A stretch of DNA of 64,000 nucleotides from Bactericera cockerelli (lineage: Eukaryota; Arthropoda; Insecta; Hemiptera; Triozidae). The DNA is taken from positions 7,349,818 through 7,413,817 of the forward strand of contig CM044956.1 in NCBI GenBank assembly GCA_024516035.1, read 5' to 3'. Below, piece after piece: positions 11,701 to 22,110 of this stretch. The notes beneath the pieces are model-generated. The model was not told the DNA's origin. It saw only the letters and a program-made list of their open reading frames with translations, and ran no database searches. Numbering within the stretch: position 1 is the first letter of the stretch; each line of letters starts with the position of its first letter. The position numbers were made by a program, and so were the translations under genes.

Positions 11701-12042
11701 GTAATTTGTCTGCTCAAAGTAGGGGAATGTCGGGGACTAAAGGAGGTTACGTTTAATTAAATTTCCGACCATCAAAGTCTCGGTTTTACAATCCTCTTTT
11801 TGAGCTGTTAAACTTGCTCTATTTTCTGCTCTCTTCCTCCAATATTTGAAAACATTTTCTTTTTGTCTTTTCCATTTTGCCCCACCTTCCCCTACATGTG
11901 TCAGCCCCCTATACAGAGAATTTTTTTATATACTTTTTTTAGTTTAGTTTACTTGTAGGTACAAATTTTGAGCTCCTTTATCGTATTTTTTGTTGTTTTA
12001 TTCTATTTCAATTTGCTTACTATTATATATTTGTTTACTAAT

Positions 12043-12235
12043 AGTCACCGTGGCAGAGTGAGTTAGCGCGCTAGGCATTGCACGCATGGTGACCTGGGTT
12101 CGATTCCCAGCGGGGCAGGAATTTTTCTGCTCTGTACTTGGATGTTCGGGGTCCACTCATACTTCGTGAGGAAAAATGAGTAGTTACTTGTATGAGTAAC
12201 GACCAGTGGCGGCATTACCAGAGTAAAAAGAAATG
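12043..12235 (+). mobile_element. Ala-like tRNA SINE (family H)
   Basis: AGTCACCGTGGCAGAGTGAG (A box), GCATTGCACGC (TGC), CTGGGTTCGATTCCCAGCGG (B box), then TTCGGGGTCCACTCATACTT and CTTCGTGAGG. Confidence 0.82.
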
Positions 12236-12724
12236 AATGTAATAGAATAATTCGAAAAGTAAAGGAGGCTCTTAGTAATGCTGCGCTACACACAAAAGTT
12301 GTGAAGAGGCTTTGTGCTTCACCACAAATAAAATCATACATATATTTGTTTACTATGCTCATTTGCGAGGACTGTCAAAAATTGTTCCAAACTATTTTTT
12401 CATAATTATTGTAAGCAGGACTCATGTCCTGTACGTGCTAGAAATGGTAATTACCATTTGACAATTCCCATTTTACCGCTCCCCGATAATGTAACATATA
12501 AGTAGTATCTGCAAATAAAAAGTTGTTGATGTGTAATTTCTGTAAATTTAAAAATTGTTAATGTGTAATTTCTGTAAACTTAAAAATTGTTGATGTGTAA
12601 TTTCTGTAAATAAAGAGTGTAATGTGTTGTACATTATATTTACTTGAATTGAATTCTTCTTCATTTTCCACACATAGCGCAATACATATATCCTATGACT
12701 TTGTATGACTAGGAATATGCATGT

Positions 12725-13540
12725 AGATGACTTCCGTCCGAGTGCAAAATATTTATGCACTTAGTCGGAGGCTATCCTGCAAATTTCTGTACATTCAAAT
12801 ACATAGGTATATGTATAGCTGTATGCAAAAGTATGCATACAGCTATACGTATCATACGTATAGCTGTATGCATACTTTTGCATACTGCTATGAGAACGTT
12901 CGCATATTGAATATGCGAACGTTGGCATAGTGACTATGCCAACGTTAGCATAGTCACTATGCCAAGGGTCGCATAGTGACCATACCAACGTTCGCATATT
13001 GTTATGCCTACTTTGCATAATAGTTAGCATAACACTATGCGAACGTTAGCATGCGGTTTTTAACAGTATGCCTACTTCGCATAACAGTTAGCATAACACT
13101 ATGCCAACGTTAGCATGCGGTTTTTAACAGTATGCCTACTTCGCATAACAGTTAGCATAACACTATGCTTACTTCGTATACTGGTATGAAAATGACACAG
13201 CAAGTATGCATAATCTTTATGATAGGCGAATTACTTTATGCTAAGATACGTATAATGTTATGTTAAACAAATGAAATTCAGAGCATAGACTATGCAAGTT
13301 AAACATGTTATTATGCTATCAATGAATTGAATTGAATTGAACAATAGCATAACTTTATACATCCGTTGGCATAAAAGTAATGACGTCACAACTATGACGT
13401 CACGACTTTTGACAAATTTCGTTAGCATAAATTATGCTAACCACTTTATGCTAAATTCGAAAATATCGCGTATGCTAACTTTGCAAGGGTCCCCCGTATG
13501 TTTAATTAATCACAATACTATGTTAAATTTCGCAGTTGGT
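12725..13540. repeat. Palindromic TATGC array
   Basis: 12809-12885 folds on itself (TATAGCTGTATGCA against TGCATACAGCTATA, several times). At about 13000-13170 there is a 64-bp tandem unit (GCCTACTTCGCATAACAGTT, TAGCATGCGGTTTTTAACAG). 13378-13410 has two GACGTCAC motifs. Confidence 0.85.
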
Positions 13541-13564
13541 TTTTCACCGTGTAAGCCTTGACTT

Positions 13565-13800
13565 AAGTATTAATATAATAATAATAATATAATATCGCCT
13601 TATTTATACTGCCTGATTAGGTCTATTAAGTCCCATTATTCCAGCAGTAAGCCCAAGACGTACTATAATGTGGAAAAAATTCCAAATGGGAGGAAAACTT
13701 GTCACGTCCCGGCTGGGTTTCGAACCCGCGACTTCTGGAACCTCTGGATTCACAGATTTTTGTCTGTAAGTACAAATTTGGTCTGTATATAATATCACTC
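13565..13800 (-). mobile_element. tRNA-like SINE (family G)
   Basis: Inverted: TACTGCCTGATTAGGTCTAT, AAGTCCCATTATTCCAGCAG, and GGCTGGGTTTCGAACCCGCG (B box). The A-box half is cut at about 13770. Confidence 0.78.
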
Positions 13801-13809
13801 TGTAATTTT

Positions 13810-13925
13810 ACTGGCTGGGGGACTATAAACAGGGAGTAGACCAGCAGTCTGGCTGGGGGACTATAAACAGGGAGTAGACCAGCAGTCTGGCTGGGGGACT
13901 TTAAACAGGGAGTAGACCAGCATTG
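13810..13925. repeat. 38-bp tandem repeat, three units
   Basis: Unit CTGGCTGGGGGACTATAAAC plus AGGGAGTAGACCAGCAGT. The unit is also found singly at 5540-5592 and 29870-29910 (inverted). Confidence 0.92.
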
Positions 13926-14350
13926 GCTTGGTTCTGGGGCCCTTGTCAATTATTAGCCTCTTTGTAAAGACAGTGGTAGAAGTGCTGAGTCATTCCTCCA
14001 CTATGTGACTAATATCGTTCACGATGTCGTCACCCTATGATGAATTTTAGTGACGACAATTTCTCCCCGTGGCATCGTGCCTGGAAAATGGAGTGAGCAA
14101 GAGAGAGAGAGAGAGGGATAGAGCTGAAGTTATTATAATATCAGCCATAATTTATGCAGCCTCGTCTGAAAGCTCTGCGGGCCTGGACAAGATACTCTGA
14201 GTCCTCCAGATCCGATGTTATGGCGTAGCTCTTGTGTTTACATTGGCGTCTTCAGTCCTTCTCTTCCCTCACACCTTTTCCCAAACTTACTTGTGTTGAA
14301 CATTATTGCCATTCTCCAGGGGTTTTTTTTTCGAACCCATGAAAGAGCAG

Positions 14351-14395
14351 CTCTCGGTTTACAAATCTAACTTGAGAATGTTTGTAAACCGAGAG
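14351..14395. repeat. 15-bp inverted repeat, 15-nt loop
   Basis: CTCTCGGTTTACAAA pairs with TTTGTAAACCGAGAG. Confidence 0.85.
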
Positions 14396-14529
14396 CCACC
14401 GCAAATTTTCCCCTCTTTGGTATCCTAACTCGGCGCCAAAGGGGAGGTTCATATGATATACTACATCTCGCTACAATTCAACACAATACAATACTCTGTT
14501 TATCCTGCAAGAATGAAACTTTTTTTTAA

Positions 14530-14817
14530 AGATGAGAGTTTCACATCCTTTTTTATTTCGTAGCCATGAAACAGGAGCTACTTGTGGTCTGTGTTATAGC
14601 CTGCTCATCCCGTAGTGTGCCTCCCCTCTGATGGACGAGAAGTGACACAATACTTCCCATTTAGGTGCTGGGTCAACACAAGCGCACCAGAAGGTATCCC
14701 TTACAAACAACTGTAACCATATTTTGAATACAAATTTTTGTCGGCGCGGGGGTTTGAACCCGGGACCTTCCACATGGCAAGTGAGTGCTTAACCACTGAG
14801 GGATTCGTGCGCTAAAG
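14530..14817 (-). mobile_element. Gly-like tRNA SINE (family E)
   Basis: The inverted head at 14739-14815 has B box GGTTTGAACCCGGGACC, the anticodon arm region CATGGCAAG (GCC) and A box CTTAACCACTGAGG. The body is CACTTCTCGTCCATCAGAGG-type sequence, with the poly-A side at 14520. Confidence 0.85.
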
Positions 14818-15060
14818 AGTCAATTTTCCTGTAGTAAATAAATTAAAATGTTTGGTAAATCGACCGCTAGTCCAGTAATCCCCGGACTGAAGACACGTCC
14901 AGATAGAGTCATAATGGGACACCAAACCATGTAATAAAGAGGTCGAATCCATAGAGTTCAAACTTGGAGAGATTTTATCTTCCAATACTCCATCCAGTAT
15001 AGGTGCTTACAGTATTAGAAGGAATTCATTCCAAACAAATACATTATCATAAGACCCACA

Positions 15061-15079
15061 AGAGAGAGAGAGAGAGAGA

Positions 15080-15123
<44 letters not shown>
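15061..15123. repeat. (GA)n microsatellite
   Basis: A run of GAGAGA with three GAAAGA interruptions. Confidence 0.97.
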
Positions 15124-15124
<1 letters not shown>

Positions 15125-15518
15125 GGTGGAGAGATTATGTATGTGTATACCGGTCAATAAATGTCAGAGAATATCATTTATTTTTTATTTAACATAAGTA
15201 AGGAAATGAGAGTGCTTCATAAGAAAATACAAGGCATTTTTATTTAACAGACCGACGATAGACAGACACAAAAGTTCACAAAACCAAAGTTGGTAAGAAG
15301 GTTATGAAACGACCAGAAATATGTATGAAAGAACCACTAGTTATTGAATTATTTATTAATAGGACTTACATAATGTGCAATATATAATCTCCCTTGCCTT
15401 TATCCCATATTAGCTTTTGCTTTTGGGGTCGGCATTGTTCAACCTCATGATTGAGGTTGGTAGGGTGGAGCACGTTTTTTATGGCTGGATGCCCTTCCTA
15501 ACGCCAACGATTCTACTT

Positions 15519-15742
15519 GCTTTAACGTCCTGGATTAGGACGGGGGTTTTACCCTCCATTCGCTGGGAATCGTACCAGCTACCCACATTAACCTCACCCA
15601 GCCTGGGTAGGGCCGAAAATGGCAGCCTCACGTGTTTGGATGGAACAGAATTTTCTTCGAAAAGTCTGCCCCAGCCGGGAGTTGAACTCGGGAACTCTGG
15701 ACTACGGGCAGTAGTCACAACCATTACGCCACGGAGGCTGCT
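15519..15742 (-). mobile_element. tRNA-like SINE (family B)
   Basis: Same head and body as 2035-2376. The last 18 bp of the head (TTACGCCACGGAGGCTGC) are duplicated at 15743-15761. Upstream, 15430-15515 carries a segment (ATGCCCTTCCTAACGCCAAC) also seen near 4989 and 21300. Confidence 0.85.
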
Positions 15743-16235
15743 TTACGCCACGGAGGCTGCTACATAATGTGCAATATAAATTAAATAAATAATGTGCAAC
15801 AAGTAATGATAAAAATTATAATCTAAAATTGAGAACAATATAAACAAGAAAGAAAAAAAGATGAACAACATAGAATACTGATAACATGAATAAAATATAT
15901 AGGTACAGATGTCCTAACTATAGGGCGGGGTTATTGCCTTAGGCAATCTCTTCCACCCAACCCTTTATGTTGGTTTTGTGGTTGAAAGCGACGATAAACC
16001 CAAACAAAAGATTAGAACTTTATTTCTGTCAGCCTAGTTGGCTAGAGGATTTCTGAACCCCTGAGTCGTCGGTTCGAATTCCACCCCGCCCACATTTCCT
16101 ACAAATTTTTTTTTGCAAATTGACTATTTTCTTCTGGCCCTTTTTATTACATATCACCTTTACAATATTTATCGATATTATAACTTAAAATGTGAACGCG
16201 TCATTTTTTTTACATGCAATAAAAACAGAAACTAG

Positions 16236-16276
16236 TCACCGTGGCTCAGTGAGTTAGCGCGCTGGGCGTTTGTCGC
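16236..16276 (+). mobile_element. SINE family H head, interrupted
   Basis: AGTCACCGTGGCTCAGTGAG to GCGCGCTGGGCG. A B-box-like continuation (GGGTTTCAATTCCAG) appears only at 16772, so about 480 bp may be inserted between the halves. Confidence 0.55.
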
Positions 16277-16931
16277 TTTCATACAGGGTGATACTGCTGC
16301 TAGTATTTTGGGAGCCCTGACTGAAAGAAAAGGTTTAAACAAGATTTATTTTATTTTTTTAAATAAATGTATAAAAATCTTATAATTACTTAAGCATTCA
16401 TTTATTTTTTTAACATACTCATATTTACTTTTTCCATGTAGGTACAATTTTGTACATAGATGTTCATGTGCCCTATGTCATACATTATTATACTTTTTAC
16501 ATATTTTCAATGTATTTATTCTCTATATGCATATAAGAGCTACATATAAGGAGGCAAAACTTTCCAGACTGAAGTCACTTGAAGATCCCAACACAGGAGA
16601 GGGACGGGTGCGGCTGCATTGTCTAGCCGGCAGCCAGGCAATGGCATTATAGGGCACGTTTACACTCCGCGACAGTCGTGAGGTCCCAGCAATTGGCTGC
16701 TGTTTTGTTGTGGAGAGGAAATGCATAATTTCAGCGCTATATCGCATTCCGTGAGTTCAGCCCAGGGCCGGGTTTCAATTCCAGTGTGGGCCAATTATTT
16801 CAACAATTTCAAAAAAAAAAAAAAAAATATGTTGTAAAAAAATTAGGTACATAAGTTTGAATTATTTCTGGCAATTGTGGCGAATCACAAGCCCTTCCAC
16901 AATCATTGAGGGTAGTTTACTTTATTTTCAA

Positions 16932-17142
16932 AATAATAATAATATCGCTTAATTTATACTGTCCAATTGGGACTATTAAGTCCCATTATTCCAGCAGTAA
17001 GCCCAAGACCCATTATTATGTGTTAAAAATTCCAAATGGGAGGATAACTTGTCATGTCCCGGCTGGGTTTCGAACCCGCGACATCTTGAATCTCTGGATT
17101 CACAGAGTGCCGCCTTTACCACTGAGCTACCGGGGGGACAGA
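16932..17142 (-). mobile_element. tRNA-like SINE (family G), complete head
   Basis: Inverted head CCCCGGTAGCTCAGTGGTAA and B box CGCGGGTTTCGAAACCC-type, body TCCCATTATTCCAGCAGTAA. Confidence 0.82.
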
Positions 17143-17814
17143 CGCTTTAACGATTTCTTTGTCAATTCTTACATAAAAAATCTGAAGCGTTTGAAAACTT
17201 TTTACGAAAACTGAAATCCCTTTAAAACTGTAACAATACAAATTTACTTTAAACTTTTTATTTGAATTTTTAAAATTCCATTTTTTTTAATCGAAGCAAC
17301 AAAACTTGGAACTTTTTTCAAGTAGACAAAACAAAAACAAACTTTCGTTCCGACTTTGTTCGAAAAGTCCGAAACGAAATATTTTTTACCAGTATCTCTT
17401 GTTTGTTTAATGCAAATGACATTTTCTGTAAATTATTTCCAAAGTTTTGGAAGGACAAAGGTCGGATGGGGATTTTTCGGAGTGGTCAACATTTTACCAA
17501 ACAAAAAAAGGGGTTATGAGGGTCACTTCTGAAAATGTCAGGATATACTGGAACGAAGTGGTGTTCAAGTAGGGTTTATCTACTCTGGGAGTGATGTTTT
17601 TGTTTTTCATAACTTTCAGGACCTTTGGGTTTAACAATTTGACAGTGGTTTTCCATCGAAGGACTTTCGTACATCTTTCATTCGGTGAGAAATGCGGAAA
17701 ACCACCACTTGAACAAGAACTGTTTTTCCAGCAGCAATACCAATGTCAACAACAAGAAGAAATGAACGAAAAATATATCAGATTTAGTACCTATCTAAAA
17801 ATAAATATATAAAA

Positions 17815-17945
17815 CCGACCTCAGTAGCTTGATCCATAAGGCTGCAGACTTGTAACCTGGAGGTCGGTGGTTCAAAGTAGATTTAGACGATTTAGTAAAG
17901 CCAGTTTGAGTAATTGTGACATCACGAAAGTGATTAACCTATGAT
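17815..17945 (+). mobile_element. tRNA-like SINE (family F)
   Basis: Starts GACCTCAGTAGCTTGATCCA; the B box is altered (GGTTCAAAGTAG). The tail has ATCACGAAAGTGATTAACC. Confidence 0.83.
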
Positions 17946-20640
17946 AATAAAATTTAAAAAATATATATATATAAAAGTTTCCCGCGAAAAAAAGTAGTGT
18001 GGAAAAATGCTAGCTAATGCATTGTTTGTCTAGGCGTAATAATTGTTTATGTAAGGGGAGACTCCCTTAGATATGTATTACACATTGGGTTCAGTGGTTT
18101 TGGTTTTTGACAGTATCAATCACCACCATAGGGATCCCATTTTCCTTATGTATCTGAGGAAGTGGTCACTTTTGCTGCTTCACAGTCCTTTCCATATTAG
18201 CAGAAATTGTGTGAAAGTTGATAACAAAGAACAATTATTAATTAATACTCGTAAAAAAACGTTTATTTTGTCAATCAAATAAGTCCACTCAAAATTTTAC
18301 TGTAGGTATAACAAACACTCTTATCTATTCGTTCATCTTACAGTCTCTTCATATAATAGCAATTTAAACATAAAATATACCTAATAAATAAATAAAAAAA
18401 TCATCTTAATATTACCTACTTTATTTATGTAATCTACTTTATGTATATAAGCCTAACTATGTAGGTAAATGTAAAAAATTGATGCATGTTTTTTGTTCAA
18501 TGAAAAAAATATAAATATATAAAGCCCGTCATGATAAAAGTTATGATGGATTTAGTCTGCTTAGAGATAGATAAATTTCTTAAGTATTAATTTTCACTAA
18601 CCCTTGTTAGCCAACTAATCCAATAAGCCGAGATAATAGCCATCATAAAATTTACGATTGTCAAATTGCCTGTACTTAAGCCATGCCAGGATATGCTGAA
18701 ATATTACTCAGTTAACAAGATATTTATAACAAGTAGGTATTAAAGTACAGAAAATTGGGGTCACTTAGTACAGTTTTTTTTGTCTATCAAACAACTCAGT
18801 CGAGGTGTGAAGAACAAAGAAAGAGACATAATCTAAACTAATAAATATGCCGGAATGCTAAAGTAGTCTTTTTTCGCATTTTGATCAGCACTTTTAATTT
18901 AAGGTAATTAATCAAAAGTTTTCTCGTAAGAAGAAAAAGAAATATCTCAATTAAAAAATGAGCTGAGACAAAAAAGGAAAGAAAAAAAAACTTACAATAG
19001 GAAACTAAATAAAAAGAAATACATATTACAAAAAAAAAACATGAACATAATATTGGAAGCCTGTTAATATTATTTCGTTTGATTTTGGGCTGTAAAAATG
19101 GTATTTTTTCATCTTAATTTTAAATTCTTAAAAATAAATCATAATACACAAAAGGTGACAATACTATTAGGTAATGATCATAAATCGTTGCACTTGGTCT
19201 GAACATAAAAAAAATTCTACACCAATCACCAACAGTAAGGTCATTCTATTTACTGAGACAAAAACCAAATTTCAAAGAAGAAGAAAAATATCTATAGTCT
19301 GAATTTCGTAAGAAGAAATCCGATGTTGCAAAACATTCTTACTTCTGACATTAGCATGTGAGAAACAAAGATTTTTTGGGAATATTTGCCAACATTGGTC
19401 CTCCTCCTGCCCATATTTTGTGAACATATCACTCCCCCTCCGATTTAATAGATATTCTCAGGAATAAATCTGCCAACTTAACAAAAACTCGCCAGGGTTA
19501 ACTTGGGAATAAATTAATGAACCTCACCTCAGTAATAAATACCCGGTAATGATGAAAAATGATGGGGAACAATTAATTTATGGAGGTCAATTTATCAAGA
19601 GGTTCTTAGCTCGTTAAGTGCTCTTTACGTATTGATAAATGATTATCCACGTACATATTAAGACAATTTATATGCCTAATGTATAAAGTATATGTATGTT
19701 AAAAATATGTACTTGGTACATCTTTAGTATATGTACATAAGTATGCAAAACGTAGGTACTTGGTACATTATATTATAGGTTAACATGGTTTACCCATATA
19801 TCTCAGTATATCAGTTAAACAGAAAAAGAAGTTGTTCTAGATGTGCATGAATATCAGAACATATCTGGACAGCTGTTTCGAGCTAATTTGCTCTCATCAG
19901 CAGGTAATAGTTCTGAATATCCATGCTATCAACTAACCTCTCTATTTTAATCAGTATAAACAGAAAAGTGAGAAGTTTTTATAACTCATAGAAGAAGGTG
20001 TATCAGTATAATCTACTGATTGTATAATCTACTGATTATAATGATGTATACCTATCACATAAAGTGTTGACCCTGAAATGGGTCAGTGCTGAATTGTTTG
20101 GGACAAGTGACCTTGCCAATGTATGGTTTATGCAGTTAATGCACAATTCGCTTTGCACAACACTTGTAGGTTTCAGAGTAGATATTTTTAGTTAGTTGGT
20201 GAATAATGACAACATTACAATCAGTGGTCTGTTAAAACAATATCAATTGAAAATAAACTATTTCATAAAAAAAACTGAATATAAAACTAAAATAAACTCA
20301 ATTCATGTACGTCAATATATCAAATTTACAAAAAAAATACTAAGGAAAGTAAAAAATCCCTGGACCCTGCATAAGTCTTTTTATTCTTGCAAAGAACCCT
20401 CATACTACACAGAAGAAACTCAAGCTTAATATCTACAGAACATAGGTAGGTAGTTCATTAATCATTTTCTCCTTCACAACAGTTTACTAAGTCATGATTT
20501 GCTGGTTCTTAACTTTATATCTGGTAAAGGTTTATTTAAAAACGATAATGATTGATTCAGTAGAAGCACTAACTCATTTATAAGTAGACACAATCTGCAA
20601 TGGGACTATCAAAGATAATTTATGGTCCTAGGAAAAGCTT
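17946..20640. other. AT-rich intergenic sequence
   Basis: No gene or clear repeat apart from the CGAGGTGTGAAGAAC motif at about 18800. Many short A and T runs; no supportable ORF. Confidence 0.55.
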
Positions 20641-20643
20641 ATA

Positions 20644-20743
20644 NNNNNNNNNNNNNNNNNNNNNNNNNNNNNNNNNNNNNNNNNNNNNNNNNNNNNNNNN
20701 NNNNNNNNNNNNNNNNNNNNNNNNNNNNNNNNNNNNNNNNNNN
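20644..20743. other. Assembly gap
   Basis: 100 Ns, the usual placeholder for a gap of unknown size. A missing FATP 5' exon could lie here. Confidence 0.99.
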
Positions 20744-21139
20744 TTATGAATACATATTTATTTTTAATTATTCTAACATTAATAATAATGATAATTTTTA
20801 GAAGCCAATACTTTTGTTTGTATAGTTAGATAAAAAAATACAAACGAAATTTTAGCCAGGGTCAAAAGATCCCACCCAATATTTGGATTTTTCTTCGTGA
20901 ACATGATAGTGATATTGATTTTTAATTTTACTTAATTTTTTGGATCTCAAGTATAGGGGACCCAAAAAGTTTAGTAAAATGAAAAACCAATATTACTATC
21001 GTATTCAGCACCTAAAATTAGACTGATTTGATATGCCGCACACATAGTCTAAGATGGAAAAAAATTCATTCTCCCTAAAGTGTGTGAAACTTGGTGTGAC
21101 AAAAATAATTACAAGTAAGAATTTGTTGAACCTAAAATT

Positions 21140-21238
21140 TTGTGTAGTGGTTCAAGTCCCGGTTTCAGCGTAGGTTTAGTAAAAGAAGTTTGAGTAGTTG
21201 TGATATCACGAAAGTAAGTTACACAAATAATATGATAG
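21140..21238 (+). mobile_element. SINE family F, head mostly lost
   Basis: From GTGGTTCAAGTCCCGGTTTC (B box) through AGTTGTGATATCACGAAAGT; the A-box half is missing. Confidence 0.7.
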
Positions 21239-21299
21239 TTAGGTTTTAGGAAATGCTCTGAGGCATTCTTCTTCTTCTTTTACCCTGTCTTATCCCGCT

Positions 21300-21487
21300 T
21301 GAGCAGGGTCATCGTTGTTCAACTTCATGGTTGAGGTTGGTTGGTTTGGGCACATTTTTTACGGCCGGGTAGGGCCGGAAATGTACGCAGGGAACAGAAT
21401 TTTCTGTGTGAAAACTCCGACCGGGGATCAAACTCAGGATCTCTGGACTACGGGCAGTAGTCACAACCGTTACGCCACGGAGGCTGG
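21300..21487 (-). mobile_element. tRNA-like SINE (family B), rearranged copy
   Basis: Head with A box and the GACTACTGCCCGTAGTC hairpin (inverted), with most of the body deleted down to GGGTAGGGCCGG. Confidence 0.75.
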
Positions 21488-21872
21488 CGTAACCTCTGAG
21501 GCATTGACCTCACCATATGATTACTGTCCACTAATAATTACAATTGAATGGGTGAGTAGAAGAACCAGGAATGTCAAAAATCGATTTTTTTTTTTTCGTA
21601 GAATAAGAAGGATTGTACTCTTTTCTATCATCTCTGTGAATATGAAGGAGAAATACCCCTTATAAATAGATTTTTTTTTCGATTTTAAAGTGGGGGAAGC
21701 ATACTCATTAGCATGATAATATCTGTCTTATTTTTGTTTCCTGAAAAGTCGATTTTTGACATTCCTGGTTCTTCTACTCACCCATTCAATTATTTTATTA
21801 CTTGATGCAAAGTAAATTAATCACAAGTATTATCATAATTTTACAACACCACATTTCACCCCCCCCCCCCAG

Positions 21873-22110
21873 GTGGAGGCGTACAGCAACCGCGTGGCCA
21901 ACTTCTTCGCGGCCCAGGGCCTCAAGAAGGGCGACTCCGTGGCCCTCATGCTCGAGAACCGGCCCGAGTTCGTGTGCCTCTGGCTGGGCCTCTCCAAGCT
22001 GGGCGTGATCACGGCCCTGATCAATCACAACCTGCGGCACAACTCGCTCCTGCACTGCGTCACCATCGCGAACATCTCCGCCTTCATATACGGCGTCGAG
22101 AACACCGAGG
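21873..22110 (+). CDS. FATP: FATP exon 1 in view (internal exon)
   Basis: The exon follows a C10 tract plus AG and starts in phase 0 with [12 protein letters not shown]. It continues through [19 protein letters not shown] and ALINHNLR, the conserved segment that precedes the ATP-binding loop in FATPs. The donor GTGAGT is at 22111, phase 1 (GAG G|). This is not a natural translation start: family members have about 100 residues before this point. Confidence 0.93.

Noticed and set aside
21798..22055. Antisense frames over FATP exon 1
   Set aside because: GC-rich shadow of the real coding strand.
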